Assembly: GCA_029891345.1 (NCBI GenBank)
Contig: CM057009.1
Location: 287,566,966-287,630,965 of the forward strand
Source of the DNA: Dryococelus australis
Lineage: Eukaryota > Arthropoda > Insecta > Phasmatodea > Phasmatidae
Reading direction: 5' to 3'
Length of the DNA stretch: 64,000 nt
Shown here: piece by piece, positions 51,930-62,160 of the stretch
Layout of the letters: each line of letters opens with the position of its first letter
How positions within the stretch are numbered: the first letter of the stretch is position 1
Translations under genes and position numbers: made by a program
The notes under the pieces: generated by a model
The model's input: the letters and a program-made list of their open reading frames with translations, nothing else
What the model was told of the DNA's origin: nothing
The model's database searches: none

Positions 51930-52466
51930 TCATTTTATTGAAACGAAGAAAAAGGAATGAGAAGAACTGGAAGAAGAAGTGGTTACAATGAAATGTAATA
52001 CAATAATTTATTAATTTTTGTATTTTAGATATTCATTTAGAGTATAAAATGCACATTCAATAAATAATTCTTTGAGTTGTTTTTTTAAATTATTTTTGGT
52101 TAGAGAAGCAAACTTCTTGAAGTTGTTGTGGCAATTTATTGAAAAGTTTGCTACCAAGGTAAAGCGGCACTTTCAGGGCTAGTTTTAAGATAACTGAATC
52201 CATGTGTATGTGTTTTTTTATTATAGTGACATGCTTAGGAAAGGACTCATTTTTCTGAAAGGAATGACCATTTTTGGACACGAATGTAAGTACTAAAATC
52301 ATGTACTGACATGCAAATGTGAAAATCTCTGAGCTCTTGAAAAGACAATTACGTGAGTCTGACAGTCTTTTGTCATTGATTATATTTACAGCTCTCTTTT
52401 GTATTAGAAACCATTTTTTACTGTCAGTGGAATTGCCTCCGAAAATTTTACCATAACACATTATGG
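51930..52466 (-). mobile_element. LINE ORF2 C-terminal fragment
   Basis: Minus-strand tail of a non-LTR retrotransposon reverse-transcriptase protein. From 52466 leftward: TIMCYGKIFGGNSTDSKKW, FLIQKRAVNIINDKRLSDS, FKSSEIFTFACQYM, and LYLGSKLFNKLPQQLQE, all characteristic of the region after the RT domain in Jockey/CR1-like LINEs. After VCF the frame shifts, and LTKNNLKKQLKELFIEC continues to a stop at about 52011. The short 3' UTR ends near an AATAAAATGATGATG-like tail at about 51930. The upstream RT and endonuclease are absent. At 52467 the sequence switches directly to the LTR of the next fossil, so the 162-residue open frame here is a LINE/antisense-LTR chimera. Confidence 0.75.
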
Positions 52467-53280
52467 TGACATCGTCCACGTGTTTGCTCCAGGCCGTTCG
52501 TCCTGCAACACCTGCAGCTTCACTCATCATCCGTGTGAGAGCAGTGCTATGCACCGAGTGTGATCCGTGTGTGTGCATGTGCAGTGTAGGGGACTAGTGT
52601 TTATATTGTGTTTTGTTTCCACAGTGTAGTATTATACAATTTTATGGCCTATGTGAAATTATAATTTATTTAATTAATTATCATATGTGCAACATCATAT
52701 CCATCTGCAAGTGTTTTCAAGTTCTGTTTTGTTTATATATTAAGGCTGCCATATGTATTTATTTATATTTTATTATTTACGTTTTCGTGTAGACACATCA
52801 TCCATGTCGCATCGCATATCATAATAATATTATTAAATGATTTTGTGTATTTATGGTACAGAATTTACAAAATAACTTAATTTTCACATGCAGAACCCAA
52901 ATAAAGGTTTATGCATTTTGCCTCCATTTTCGTTACTGCACAGTCTGTAATATATAATGTAGATATTTTTCTTATATAATCCAACCCGCCATCAGTAACA
53001 TCTTGAGATCATAGTGGGATGGGCATCCACACACATCCCCTCCGGCCAAAAACTTTCTCATCAACCATGTAGTTTCAATAGATTTTTAATTTAACACTTC
53101 GGAACCTCGTTGTATTTTAATTCATACCGGACAGAGTGCCATCCCTCAGTACAGTCAGTATTATACACGGCTAAACCTTAAGTGACTCTTAAACCATGAA
53201 GGCTTAGTGCAATTTTTACTCTGTACCAGTGCTCTCCCACTATAATGGAGAAATGTAAATTTTAGTACTCCGCCACCCTA
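52467..53280 (+). repeat. 5' LTR of the Gypsy-type fossil, interrupted
   Basis: Starts TGACATCGTCCACGTG, aligning with TGACGTCGCCCACATG at 56337. Shared landmarks: TGCAACRCCTGCAGCTTCAC, AGAGCAGTGCTA, TCGGAACCTCG, GCTAAACCTTAAGT, CTCTTAAACCATG. The alignment is broken by extra DNA at 52630-53067. The right edge is uncertain because the two LTRs diverge past 53270. Confidence 0.8.
52630..53067. mobile_element. 438-bp insertion inside the 5' LTR
   Basis: Present in the left LTR and absent from the right one. TGTAG occurs on both sides (52625-52629 and 53068-53072) while the 3' LTR has a single TGTAG at the aligned site, which fits a 5-bp target-site duplication. The insert is AT-rich, has an AATAAA near 52900 and a GC-richer last 90 bp. 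It lacks clear inverted termini, so its class is unknown; a solo LTR or a short non-autonomous element is possible. Confidence 0.65.
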
Positions 53281-56200
53281 CATTCATGCGAAATATGCCT
53301 TAAACACACAAGGTTATGACCACCATTGATTTTCACAGCAGATACTGGTAGGTACCGGTTCGGCCAGAGGACCAACACAAGACTGCTTTTACAGCGCCCG
53401 ATAGCAGGCAATTTCAGTTCACTGCTTTGTCATTCAGACTGAAATGTGCACCGTCCACCTTTCAAGAAATGATGGTGTGAGTACTGGATTGATTCATCGT
53501 GGAAGTTTCCCTTGTCTACCTCGATGATATGATAGTATGGTCAACATTATGGGAAGAACACATTTACCACTTATCACTTGTGCTAGAACGACTTGTCATT
53601 AATGGATTGAGCTGCACAAACTGCAAGTGCCACATTGCAAATATGACATCCAGTTCCTGGGACACGCTGTAACTGAACATGGTAGTCGCCCAACAAAATA
53701 ACAGCTGACTGTCATTGAGAATCACGCCATTCCGATCACCTGGAAACAACTCCGAACATCTTTCGAACAAGTTATCTGGCTCTATGAGTACATAGAATGA
53801 TTTGCCCTCATCACCACGCCATTAACAGAGCTCATGTATCCAAACATGTGCTTGAAGTGGACATCAACACAACAGGACAGCTTCGATGAGCTTAACTGCA
53901 AGTTATGGAAATGCCTCGCCCTAACATGGCATGAAACGAGATGCCACTTGTACAGACAGAAGGACACAAGTCAAAAGGGACTATGCGTCATCCTATTCGA
54001 ACTCGCTGACAATGGCTCGAGGCAAATCATTAACTACAGCAGTGAAAATTCGGCTCAATAGAAAGGATATATGGCATGAATGAGTGAGAGTGATCACAGT
54101 AGTGTCGGTATTCAAAAAGTAATGCCAATTGTTGGAATATCAATGTTTCATACTGCGAAAAGACTACACATGTTTGCTATGGATACATAGTATGCGGGAA
54201 AGTCGCAGAAAATTAACTCGTTGGGCACACTTTCTCCAATCATATGATTTCGTGGTACAGCATGTGGCAGGTGAGGAAAATCAGCTGGCTAACCCCCTCT
54301 CCCACTCACCAGGCGAAACAGTGGCATGCGACGAAGATTAATGAGAAGACACCCTCCTTATCTCCCCGACATGCGACACATCAGAAGTCGCAACAGTGCA
54401 GTACAATACAATCACAGTGTTACCAGCCATGCCTCTACTGACATCCGTATGCTACACGGCCATAACAGCACAAATGACATTCCCTATTGCAACGAAATGG
54501 CATGAAGAGTGTGTAAGTCAGACAGTAGACAATTGGCTGGTGATGAATGACTGTGAGGAGACATGCACGGGAGTAACAAATGACGTGTGGAGTGTTTACA
54601 TCCCAGCAACAGCACATGACATCGTTTTGTCCAACCCACATGCCAGCAATTTATACGGCCACCTAGGCGCCGAGCAAACATGTAGAAATGACTTCAAGTA
54701 TTTCTATTGCAGTGGCTTTCCATGAATGAGCATGCATTCGTCCATGAGTGTGACCAGTATGATTATTTCAAAAGTAGGCGAACGGACGAAAAACAGCAAC
54801 AACAACAACCTCACGAGCCCACTGCAGCATTTGAAACTGTAGCACTAAACCTAATGGGGCTGTACTCATACAAACCAACAGGGAAAAGATTTATCGTTGT
54901 GGTAAGTGATCTCTTCTTGCGCTGGGTAGAGGTATATCCAGTGTCAAGTGTGCGCCCATACGGTGGGAAAAACTGTTTAAAATTAATTTTTACCAGCTGG
55001 GACTATCCACTCGTGCTCTTGAGTGACAATAGTTCGCAGCTTATGGGGCGTTGTGGCCGCCATCACATAACTACCATATACCATCCTCGTGGAAACCTGA
55101 TGGAGCAGAGAAACCAAGAACTGAAAATGCAACTCAACTTTGCATGATAGAGAATCATGCCTCGTGGGCAGAGTATTTGTCGATGGCACTTTTCAGGCTG
55201 TGGACCCGAGCTAACCAAGCCATGGGGAAGACGCCAGGACAGCTGCTCCAAGGTCGCGAACTCACCCTCCCAGGAGAGTTCAGGAGCAGAGCAGGGGAGC
55301 AGCCCACCACTCCCGTGGCAGGGGAAAGTAGGGATGAAGAGAGAGAGAGCGAACCAGAGAAGAGGCAAGGAAGAATAAGCGCCGCTACACTGCACAGTGG
55401 TGACCCCCTTCGCCCAGCCTGCTGCCACCTTTCCAAGTGGGCCAGCAAGTGTATGTTCGTAAACATCTGCAATCAGCTGAACAGAAGCAGTTTTGTGCAG
55501 GTTTCACTGTGAAATGGAGTGAACTTCATACCATTATTCAAGCCATAGTGATTTCCTTTTGCAAATTGAGAATCAGTCGCCACAGATCAGCGACTTATGA
55601 TCGTGATGTGCTGCGGCTTACCAGCAATGGTGTGATGCCCAGCATCGAGCCACCCCCGCCTGAGGGCGATGAGGGACAAATTCACTCTGCATCATTCGAC
55701 AGTGCTGGAAACCATCATTCACCACAGCAGGAAGGTATGCCAGGCGCACAGACAGAAAAGTTACCCGATGCTCCCGCGTCCATCTGGGATTTCTCTGAAG
55801 GTGCCGCTAAACATCTTACTCCAACATAACCGAAAGCATAACAGGTGGGCCATCTGAGTATGGCCATGATCGGCAGATGATGCCCCGCCTGCCAGTATCG
55901 TGAAGCCTCCTGGACGCCCTGTGTCCCCAGCGCATTCATTGGGCCCATCTGCCTATGGGTTGGCCCCATCTGATCATCGAAACCGTCCAGTCCTATGCCG
56001 AAATCTACCCATCCGCCATCCGCCGAGCGCTTGCAGTAGCAGCAGCAGTGATGAGTCGAGGACAGGTTTTGAAATCCTCCTCTCTCTTCTTCTCCAAGCA
56101 GGCTCATACTGCGAGATGTGCCATATGCACGGCCTGCGGGCACATGCTGTCTAAAGCAGCCGACACTGCACCACCGTCATCAAGAGAGCAGTGATCTCAG

Positions 56201-56336
56201 CAGCAAGTTTTAACAAGAGGAGTCAGCCAATACAACTTGCGGCCACTTGGTGACCTTCGCCTGCCGGCCTCATGATGTAATTGAGAAGGAGGCGTTGTAC
56301 GAGCGAACTATCTCCAGAAGGAGGGGGTGGGGCATT

Positions 56337-56790
56337 TGACGTCGCCCACATGTTGCCTCCAAACCGTTCGTTCTGCAACGCCTGCAGCTTCACCCACTAC
56401 CCGCATCAGAGCAGTGCTACGCGCCAAGTGTGTTCTTTGTGTTTGCGTGTGGTGTATTGCACCAATGTTTATATTGCTTTGTTTTCATAGTAATGTAGCT
56501 TCATTAATTTTTAATTTAAGTTTTCGGAACCTCGCTACATTTCTATTCATACTGGAGGTAGCACCGCCCCACAGTTTAGTCCGTATTTTACACAGCTAAA
56601 CCTTAAGTTGCTCTTAAACCATGTAGGCTTAGCACCATTTTTACTCTGTTCCAGTGCTCTCCTGCTATAACAGAGAAATGTAAATTTCACTGCCTCCTCG
56701 GAGGGCTCTTATGAAATAAATTTTTGTAAAACCGACACGATGCACACAATTATTTCTTGGCCGCTTAATGGCCACATAACCTGCTTTCAT
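56337..56790 (+). repeat. 3' LTR of the Gypsy-type fossil
   Basis: Follows a polypurine tract and aligns with both halves of the 5' LTR. It contains an AATAAA near 56714, and its end region TTGGCCGCTTAATGGCCACA resembles the end of the LTR-like sequence at 60460-60487. The outer edge is taken there, at about 56790. Confidence 0.8.
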
Positions 56791-57159
56791 CAGCTTCAAC
56801 GTACTTGTTTAGGCCATAAAGGTGGCCGAGAACAGCCTTTAACGGGAGTGAGATAAGCGTATGGAAGGGGCTATACATCTTCCACTAATATAGCAATTGG
56901 ATTTTTAGCTCTTATCAACATCTACAGCATTTTCAAGATACAGAGGAACATTTGGTGGTAGCCACTTGGACTGTCGGCCACACGACCCCAGCCACATTTC
57001 GTGCTCTCCACTGAGATCTGGCACACAGAACCTGGTAAATTAAACAATCGACAATCCTGCCCACATAACATTCATCCCTCAATTGTCCAGAAAATCCTAA
57101 TACCGTCAATGGAATGAAAATATGCTAAATATGCCATTTTTATTGTATTTTTGTTCAAG
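56791..57159. other. No gene recognised
   Basis: Flank of the Gypsy-type fossil. It does not resume the LINE interrupted at 52466 as far as I can see. Nothing else is identified. Confidence 0.45.
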
Positions 57160-57509
57160 CCGAGCAAACACGGAAAATATGAATCAGAATCGAGCTGGTA
57201 AAATGTAGCTCACCAACTCCGGCCAGCCGATAACGGCCTGCTGTCTTATGCCAGAAGTGGTCCGATGGAAATATGGAATGGCGGCTGACTGCTTGCTGAC
57301 AGTGTCAAAAATACAGTGTACCGCTACCAGCAAGATACAAAATGTGTTCCGGCCCAACATACACGAAAAGTATGGGTCAGAATCGGGCCAGTAAATACTA
57401 GCAAACAAATTCCGGTCAGCCCATACTCACCTGATATCATATTCCTTAATCGCTCCGATGAAATGTGGACAGGTGGCTAACTGTAGGCCGACAATGTCGG
57501 GGCTGCGAC
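57160..57509. repeat. About 190-bp tandem duplication
   Basis: Two diverged direct copies begin near 57160 and 57352. Shared words include ATACACGAAAAGTATGGGTC against ACACGGAAAATATGAATC, TCAGAATCGRGC, AACTCCGGCCAGCC/AAATTCCGGTCAGCC and TCCGATGRAA. The second copy runs directly into the 33-bp array. Confidence 0.65.
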
Positions 57510-57640
57510 GGCTGGATGTCGTTACGATGCCAGGCCTACTAAGGCTGGATGTCGCTACGATGCAGAGCCTGTGATGGCTGGATGTCGTTCGATGCCGGGC
57601 CTGCGATGTCTGGATGTCGTTATGATGCCGAACCTGCAGC
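57510..57640. repeat. 33-bp minisatellite, four copies
   Basis: Four units of 33, 33, 32 and 33 bp (57510-57542, 57543-57575, 57576-57607, 57608-57640) sharing GGCTGGATGTCGTTACGATG and a GCCTG-rich end. A minus-strand open frame spans it, but the 32-bp unit breaks the 11-residue periodicity, so coding is unlikely. Confidence 0.85.
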
Positions 57641-57782
57641 TGCATGATGACGAGAAATAAGCATGAAAAAAAACATTAATTTTCCATAAAAAAATGTTGG
57701 AATTGTTATTTACTCTTTACATATATTCATTTAATTTACTTCTAAACACATTATAAGACATTAATATATTTTGCTTGCGAGT

Positions 57783-57849
57783 GTGGGATTCGAACCTAAG
57801 ACCCTTGAGTTGACATTCTAGCATGCTAACCTATACATCACAGCATAAG
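57783..57849 (-). mobile_element. tRNA-like sequence, SINE head or tRNA pseudogene
   Basis: On the minus strand it contains a perfect B box GGTTCGAATCC (57786-57796) and an A-box-like GTATAGGTTAGCATGC about 35 bp before it. The spacing is tRNA-like, but the T stem and acceptor stem pair poorly, so it is not called as an intact tRNA gene. Confidence 0.55.
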
Positions 57850-58131
57850 ATGCTGATAATCTCTAGTAATTAAAAATATATCATGACACAAATTATTATA
57901 TATGAAGGTATAAATTCCATAACAATAGAACAAGTAATTTTTAAACATGGGTTATTTAGAAACTATTTTTCGGAGGCTTGCAAACAAAATAGTTTTTGTT
58001 AGTTTTTAATATATCTGTCACATGATATTACAAACGGAAAAAATTTCGAAGTAAACAAATGCCATGAGTTACCGAGTGACCCATGTATAATCACGAAAAA
58101 AACATTACTAACGGTTAACACACAGTCTCAA
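57850..58131. other. No gene recognised
   Basis: AT-rich; its last 40 bases (from about 58085, ACTAACGGTTAACA) already belong to the tail of a unit of the next array. Confidence 0.45.
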
Positions 58132-58835
58132 AAAAGACATCATGCCATTAAAAGCTAGCTAAAATCTTGCCAATTCAAAACACTTTCCAAACGCTTGTCG
58201 ACAAAAATATATCATATTTATATCCTTCTTGTAATCGAGAGCCTTGTCTCGAGAATGTTACCAGGCCGGAATAAAAAAGATAATGGCCAGCTTACCGAAA
58301 AGAAAAAAATGCTTAATGGGAATCGGCCCAGACACATTATTAAGATGCTTGCAACATGTTTGCTCTGCCATATCATGCCGAAATATTTTCCGTGATATGC
58401 ATCTGTTATCTTAGAAAATACAGTGGGCCATTGTCTTTTTACTAACGGCAAACATTCTGTTTCAAAACAGACATAATGCCGTTCATAGCTACCTCAAATT
58501 TTGCCATTCAAAACACTCTCCAAAAGTTTGTCGGCAATAAGATAGCACATTTATATCTTTATTGTAGTAAAGAGCCTTGTCACGAAAACTTTACTAGGCC
58601 GGAATAAATAAGATAATGGCCAGCTTACAGAAAATACAAAGATGCTGTATGGAAATCGGTCAAGAAACATTTTTAAGATGCTTGCAACATGTTTGTTCTG
58701 TGATATCGCATAGACATATATTCGGTGATATCCATCAGTTATTCTATAAAATACAGTGGGCCATTTTATTTTCTAATGGCTTGCGATCTGTCTCAAAAAA
58801 GACATCACATCATTGTCAGTTGGCTATATTCTGGC
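58132..58835. repeat. About 333-bp tandem repeat, just over two copies
   Basis: Equivalent points AAAAGACATCATGCC, AAACAGACATAATGCC and AAAAAGACATCACATC lie at about 58132, 58464 and 58797, giving periods of 332 and 333 bp. Inside each unit are CATTCAAAACACT.TCCAAA, AGGCCGGAATAAA.AAGATAA, AAGATGCTTGCAACATGTTTG and AAAATACAGTGGGCCATT. Open frames occur but are not conserved between the copies. Confidence 0.85.
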
Positions 58836-59128
58836 TTTGACATGACAGTTGCCAACAGTACAGGTATTGGGTCGACAATTTGCCGACTCTTTGCCGACAG
58901 GTTGTGTTTGCTGGTAGACCTCTTCAACATTTCACAGAGCGAAAAAGGCTGAACTTAGTTTGGGTAAAATATACACAATATGAGATTACCAGTTTAGTCA
59001 ATTGTATAACTTTAAGCCAAGAAACTTAGTAACTACTGTTTTATTAATATGTCTTTGTTACTACTAACATATTAATTAGTGTTTTTTCTGGTCTTGGTGA
59101 GGGAATTCGTAATATATCTTTCATCTAG
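58836..59128. other. No gene recognised
   Basis: Nothing identified. Confidence 0.45.
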
Positions 59129-60487
59129 TGATGTGTACAGCACACTGTTTGCCCGTTCACCCTACCTTGTTCCACAGCACAGCCATTTAACCATTGCCAC
59201 ACGAGGGCAGCAGTGATACATTGTGTTCTTTGTGCGACCATAATTGCGTCAATGCTGTGGTTTGTGTTTATTGTAGTGCTCATTTTTTTTGTGATGGCTT
59301 TTTTATAGTTATTTTTTCTACAGTGCTTGCAGTGTGTGTTAGTTTATTTAAAGTGCAGTGTATAATATTTCCCGTCATACCAGGTGACATGTCAATTTGT
59401 TTACCTAGGTCAAAGCATCATAATAATAAGTGCACTATGTGTATAGTGAAGGGTATGCAAATGTTTTAATTTAAAGAGTGTTCTGTATGTTTTTATTATG
59501 CCAGTCATTGTCTGACGTGCGATGCGCACCTGTTCAAAATACATGCATTACTTCACGCACTGTTATAAGTACTGCACAAGATGGTAGAATATTCACATTA
59601 ATTTTTCAGAGAGTCACTGTGTTTGCATGTGTGTAAACCACTTTATAATTTGCTTTTCAACACAACATCCAGATGTGTCTCGTATTGTCTCATACCGTGG
59701 CCAATAGCAAGCTACGGAATTTTAGGTTATGTCATCCATAGCCCATAACGACCATCCTTAAAAGCGACCATGTAGCTGGATAACCCTAATTTCATATGAT
59801 TTAGTTTATAAGAGTGTTTTGTATGAATTTAAGTCTTGTGGGATAAATTGCCCATATTTTTTAACATGTTGATATGATAAACATTATAACAGACATGAAA
59901 ATTACAGCACAACCAATTATACAAAATCCCAGCTTTCAGTTACGCACTAAGGCAAATAGGCAAGTCGGTCTCCCAAAAAGGCTTGCCACACTTATATTTT
60001 ATATTTTAGTAATAACATTCGTATTTCATTTTAAGAAGGTTTTTTTTAATGTATATTGTCTCATTTCCACTGCACAGCCATCAGCCATTCCATTCATTTT
60101 CATCATATTGTGTTAATTATGTGTTTTTCATAAGTACATGTGAAGGCAGAGCACTAGTGTCCCCTTGCGGAGTCCTCCCCAGAACAGCAACTCTTATTCT
60201 AATCATGTAGTGTACCAATAGTTATTTCATTTGTTCGGAAGCTTTATATATTTTTATAGTCCAGGGAGTAAGCCACTCCGCAACCCGGGTCATTTTGTTA
60301 CATGACCGGGATGTGTATACTGAAAATTTTTTGTAGGCCTAGTGCCGTTTTTGTCCGTTTAAGAGCACTCCATGCTACAGAGAAGTTACGTGTTATTTGT
60401 GCCTCATATGGGGGTAGTATGGTAAATAAATATGATTGCCGCTGAATGCATCTTTTATTTATCACGGCCGCCTATCAGCCGCATAAC
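59129..60487 (+). repeat. LTR-like sequence related to the 52-56 kb fossil
   Basis: Starts TGATGTGTACAGCACACTG, comparable with the TGACGTCGCCCACATG start at 56337. It shares a GCAGTG.TAC...TGTGTTCTTTGTG block (about 59207-59235). Near the end it shares TGTAGGCCTAG, a CTCC.TGCTA.AGAGAA block (about 60365-60390), AATAAA and the terminal GGCCGCCTATCAGCCGCATA. The middle is much longer than in the related LTR, so it may carry internal insertions. Old and diverged. Confidence 0.6.
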
Positions 60488-60539
60488 CAAGTATTATAAT
60501 TAACATGTCAATAATGGGCATGAGAATGACCCACACCAG

Positions 60540-62160
60540 TTCTCGCCAGGAGTTTATATGAGCGTTTGGAGTAAGCTCCAATATCTCCCACTAGACCAGG
60601 CATTGTGGATATCCAATATGAAGAGACCATTCCACTGGCTTACACCCTACTGTTGCACCAACCTGCCACTCCCAGCAATCGTTGACGTGTGGTACCACCA
60701 GGCCTGCACAACCAAGAACAGTACCGTTTGCAAAAATGGTGACCAACTGTGTAAATTCTTTAACAAAACAACTGAAAATATTGCACAAGAGTTTATGTCT
60801 GAGATTGCCTGGTCAAATAAACGGAAACGTGGTATTACCTTCCTAGGAGATGTCGCAACAGGGTGTTACGACATTCTCACAACCCATCACCTAACATCCC
60901 CCCTCATCAATGAAGAGACATTAGTATTGAAATAAAATTAGTTGGAACACAATGTTATCACTTCTAACAACAACCTCAATATATGATACATAGCATATCA
61001 CACATTAAGACTCAAGTCGAAAACAAAGTAAATAATCTTAGTAGAAACATAGGGGCAATTCCGCGTCAAATTAGATTCCAAAATAGAGATATAGAGTCCT
61101 CGTTCATTCAGTCAATATTATTAACAAGTATACTGCTGGAACTTATAGATAATATTGTTAACGAACTTAGGATTAACACGTATATCCAGTAATGCCAACA
61201 AAAATGTTTATCACTTCAAGCAGACCCAAAAGAAACTTTAAAGGCTGATATTCTTCAATTACAGGAACAAGTGTATGTCCTAGGAATAGAATTACGTATT
61301 CCTAGCAGAGATAAAATACTACACCTCATCACTAACTGAATGCTTGCCGTTGCGCACACAAATGATGATAAAAAGTAAAAGTCCCTTTAAAAGCCATTAA
61401 AAGTCCGTGGCGATTATTTCGATATACAAAAGTCCCTTACGAATACAATAATGAAACATGTATTGTAGGAACCCCTTCCAATATAGTAGCTATTGATACT
61501 ACCACCAAAGAAACATGTGAACTTTTTGAAACGCCCGAAAAAGCCAAAGGAATTTATTTTTTCTCCAAGCAAATAGTCGACAACCTACAAACAAATTGTT
61601 TAAAGGCCGCAATTTACCTGAATGATCTTAAAAGTTTGTTCCAAAACTGTGAATTTGAATGTGAGCCTTAAAAGTCACTCTTTGTCAACACCATCGAACC
61701 ACACCATTACATAATAACCAATGCACTTGGCGAATTAGTACTCAGATATAGCAACAAGACACTAAATAAAGTAATTCATAACCCCAAGGTAGGGGCTATA
61801 GAAATCCAAGTACCATGTGGCTGCGAAATCACTTCAGATAAAGTTACTATTATTAAAACCACTCACGTTTGCTGTGTTAAGAGCCTAAAATTAGCAATCT
61901 CGCATACGGTCTTATCAGTACAATGGCTACACAATAATGAATTTGAAGTGCAACAGCTAAAAGCTAGTGATGGTGTATATTTCTACTCAGTTAACGATAC
62001 TATTAACAACAAATGGAAAATTACCCATTCAGAACTTCCCACTATAACATATTCAGAGACGAGGTCAACATGTCATCAAACACACATGTTCTCTGTATTA
62101 ACACAGGAACACTATAATTTATCAGCTTTTCAATTATTATTATTCTAACTACAGCTTTAG
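60540..62160 (+). mobile_element. env-like region of an errantivirus-type element, fossil
   Basis: Fossil of an envelope (fusion-type) gene as carried by insect errantiviruses. Recognisable parts: an N-terminal stretch with N-glycosylation-like NKTTENIA; a basic KRKRG cleavage-type site followed by a hydrophobic ITFLGDVA-like segment (60805-60860); a middle region with LRIPSRDKILHL (about 61290); a Cys-bearing VPCGCEI segment (about 61815); and a hydrophobic C-terminus at about 62140. Broken by several disruptions. It lies about 50 bp after the LTR-like sequence, with no gag or pol between them, and no matching right-hand LTR was found. Confidence 0.6.

Larger units (their letters stand above)
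52467..56790 (+). mobile_element. Ty3/Gypsy-type LTR element, internally deleted fossil
   Basis: Plus-strand element with recognisable LTRs at 52467-about 53280 (interrupted by a 438-bp insertion) and 56337-about 56790. Internal parts, in order: late reverse transcriptase (a YLDDMIVWS motif near 53510), RNase H (FVVQHVAGEENQLANPLSHS near 54270), integrase (54700-55150, with RFIVVVSDLFLRWVEVYP), an LQGRELTLPGEF segment near 55250 and a Pro/acidic tail to about 55830. Gag, protease and early RT are missing. A purine-rich GGAGGGGGTGGGG just before 56337 is the polypurine tract. It is broken with ten or more disruptions, and the LTRs are well diverged, so it is old. Confidence 0.85.

Noticed and set aside
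57427-57645. Possible 11-residue repeat protein
   Set aside because: One of the four 33-bp units is 32 bp, which breaks the period, and there is no supporting gene structure.
46950-62160. Treating the Gypsy-type fragments as one giant element
   Set aside because: RNase H and integrase remnants occur twice, and an LTR pair encloses only the second, so there are at least two separate insertions.
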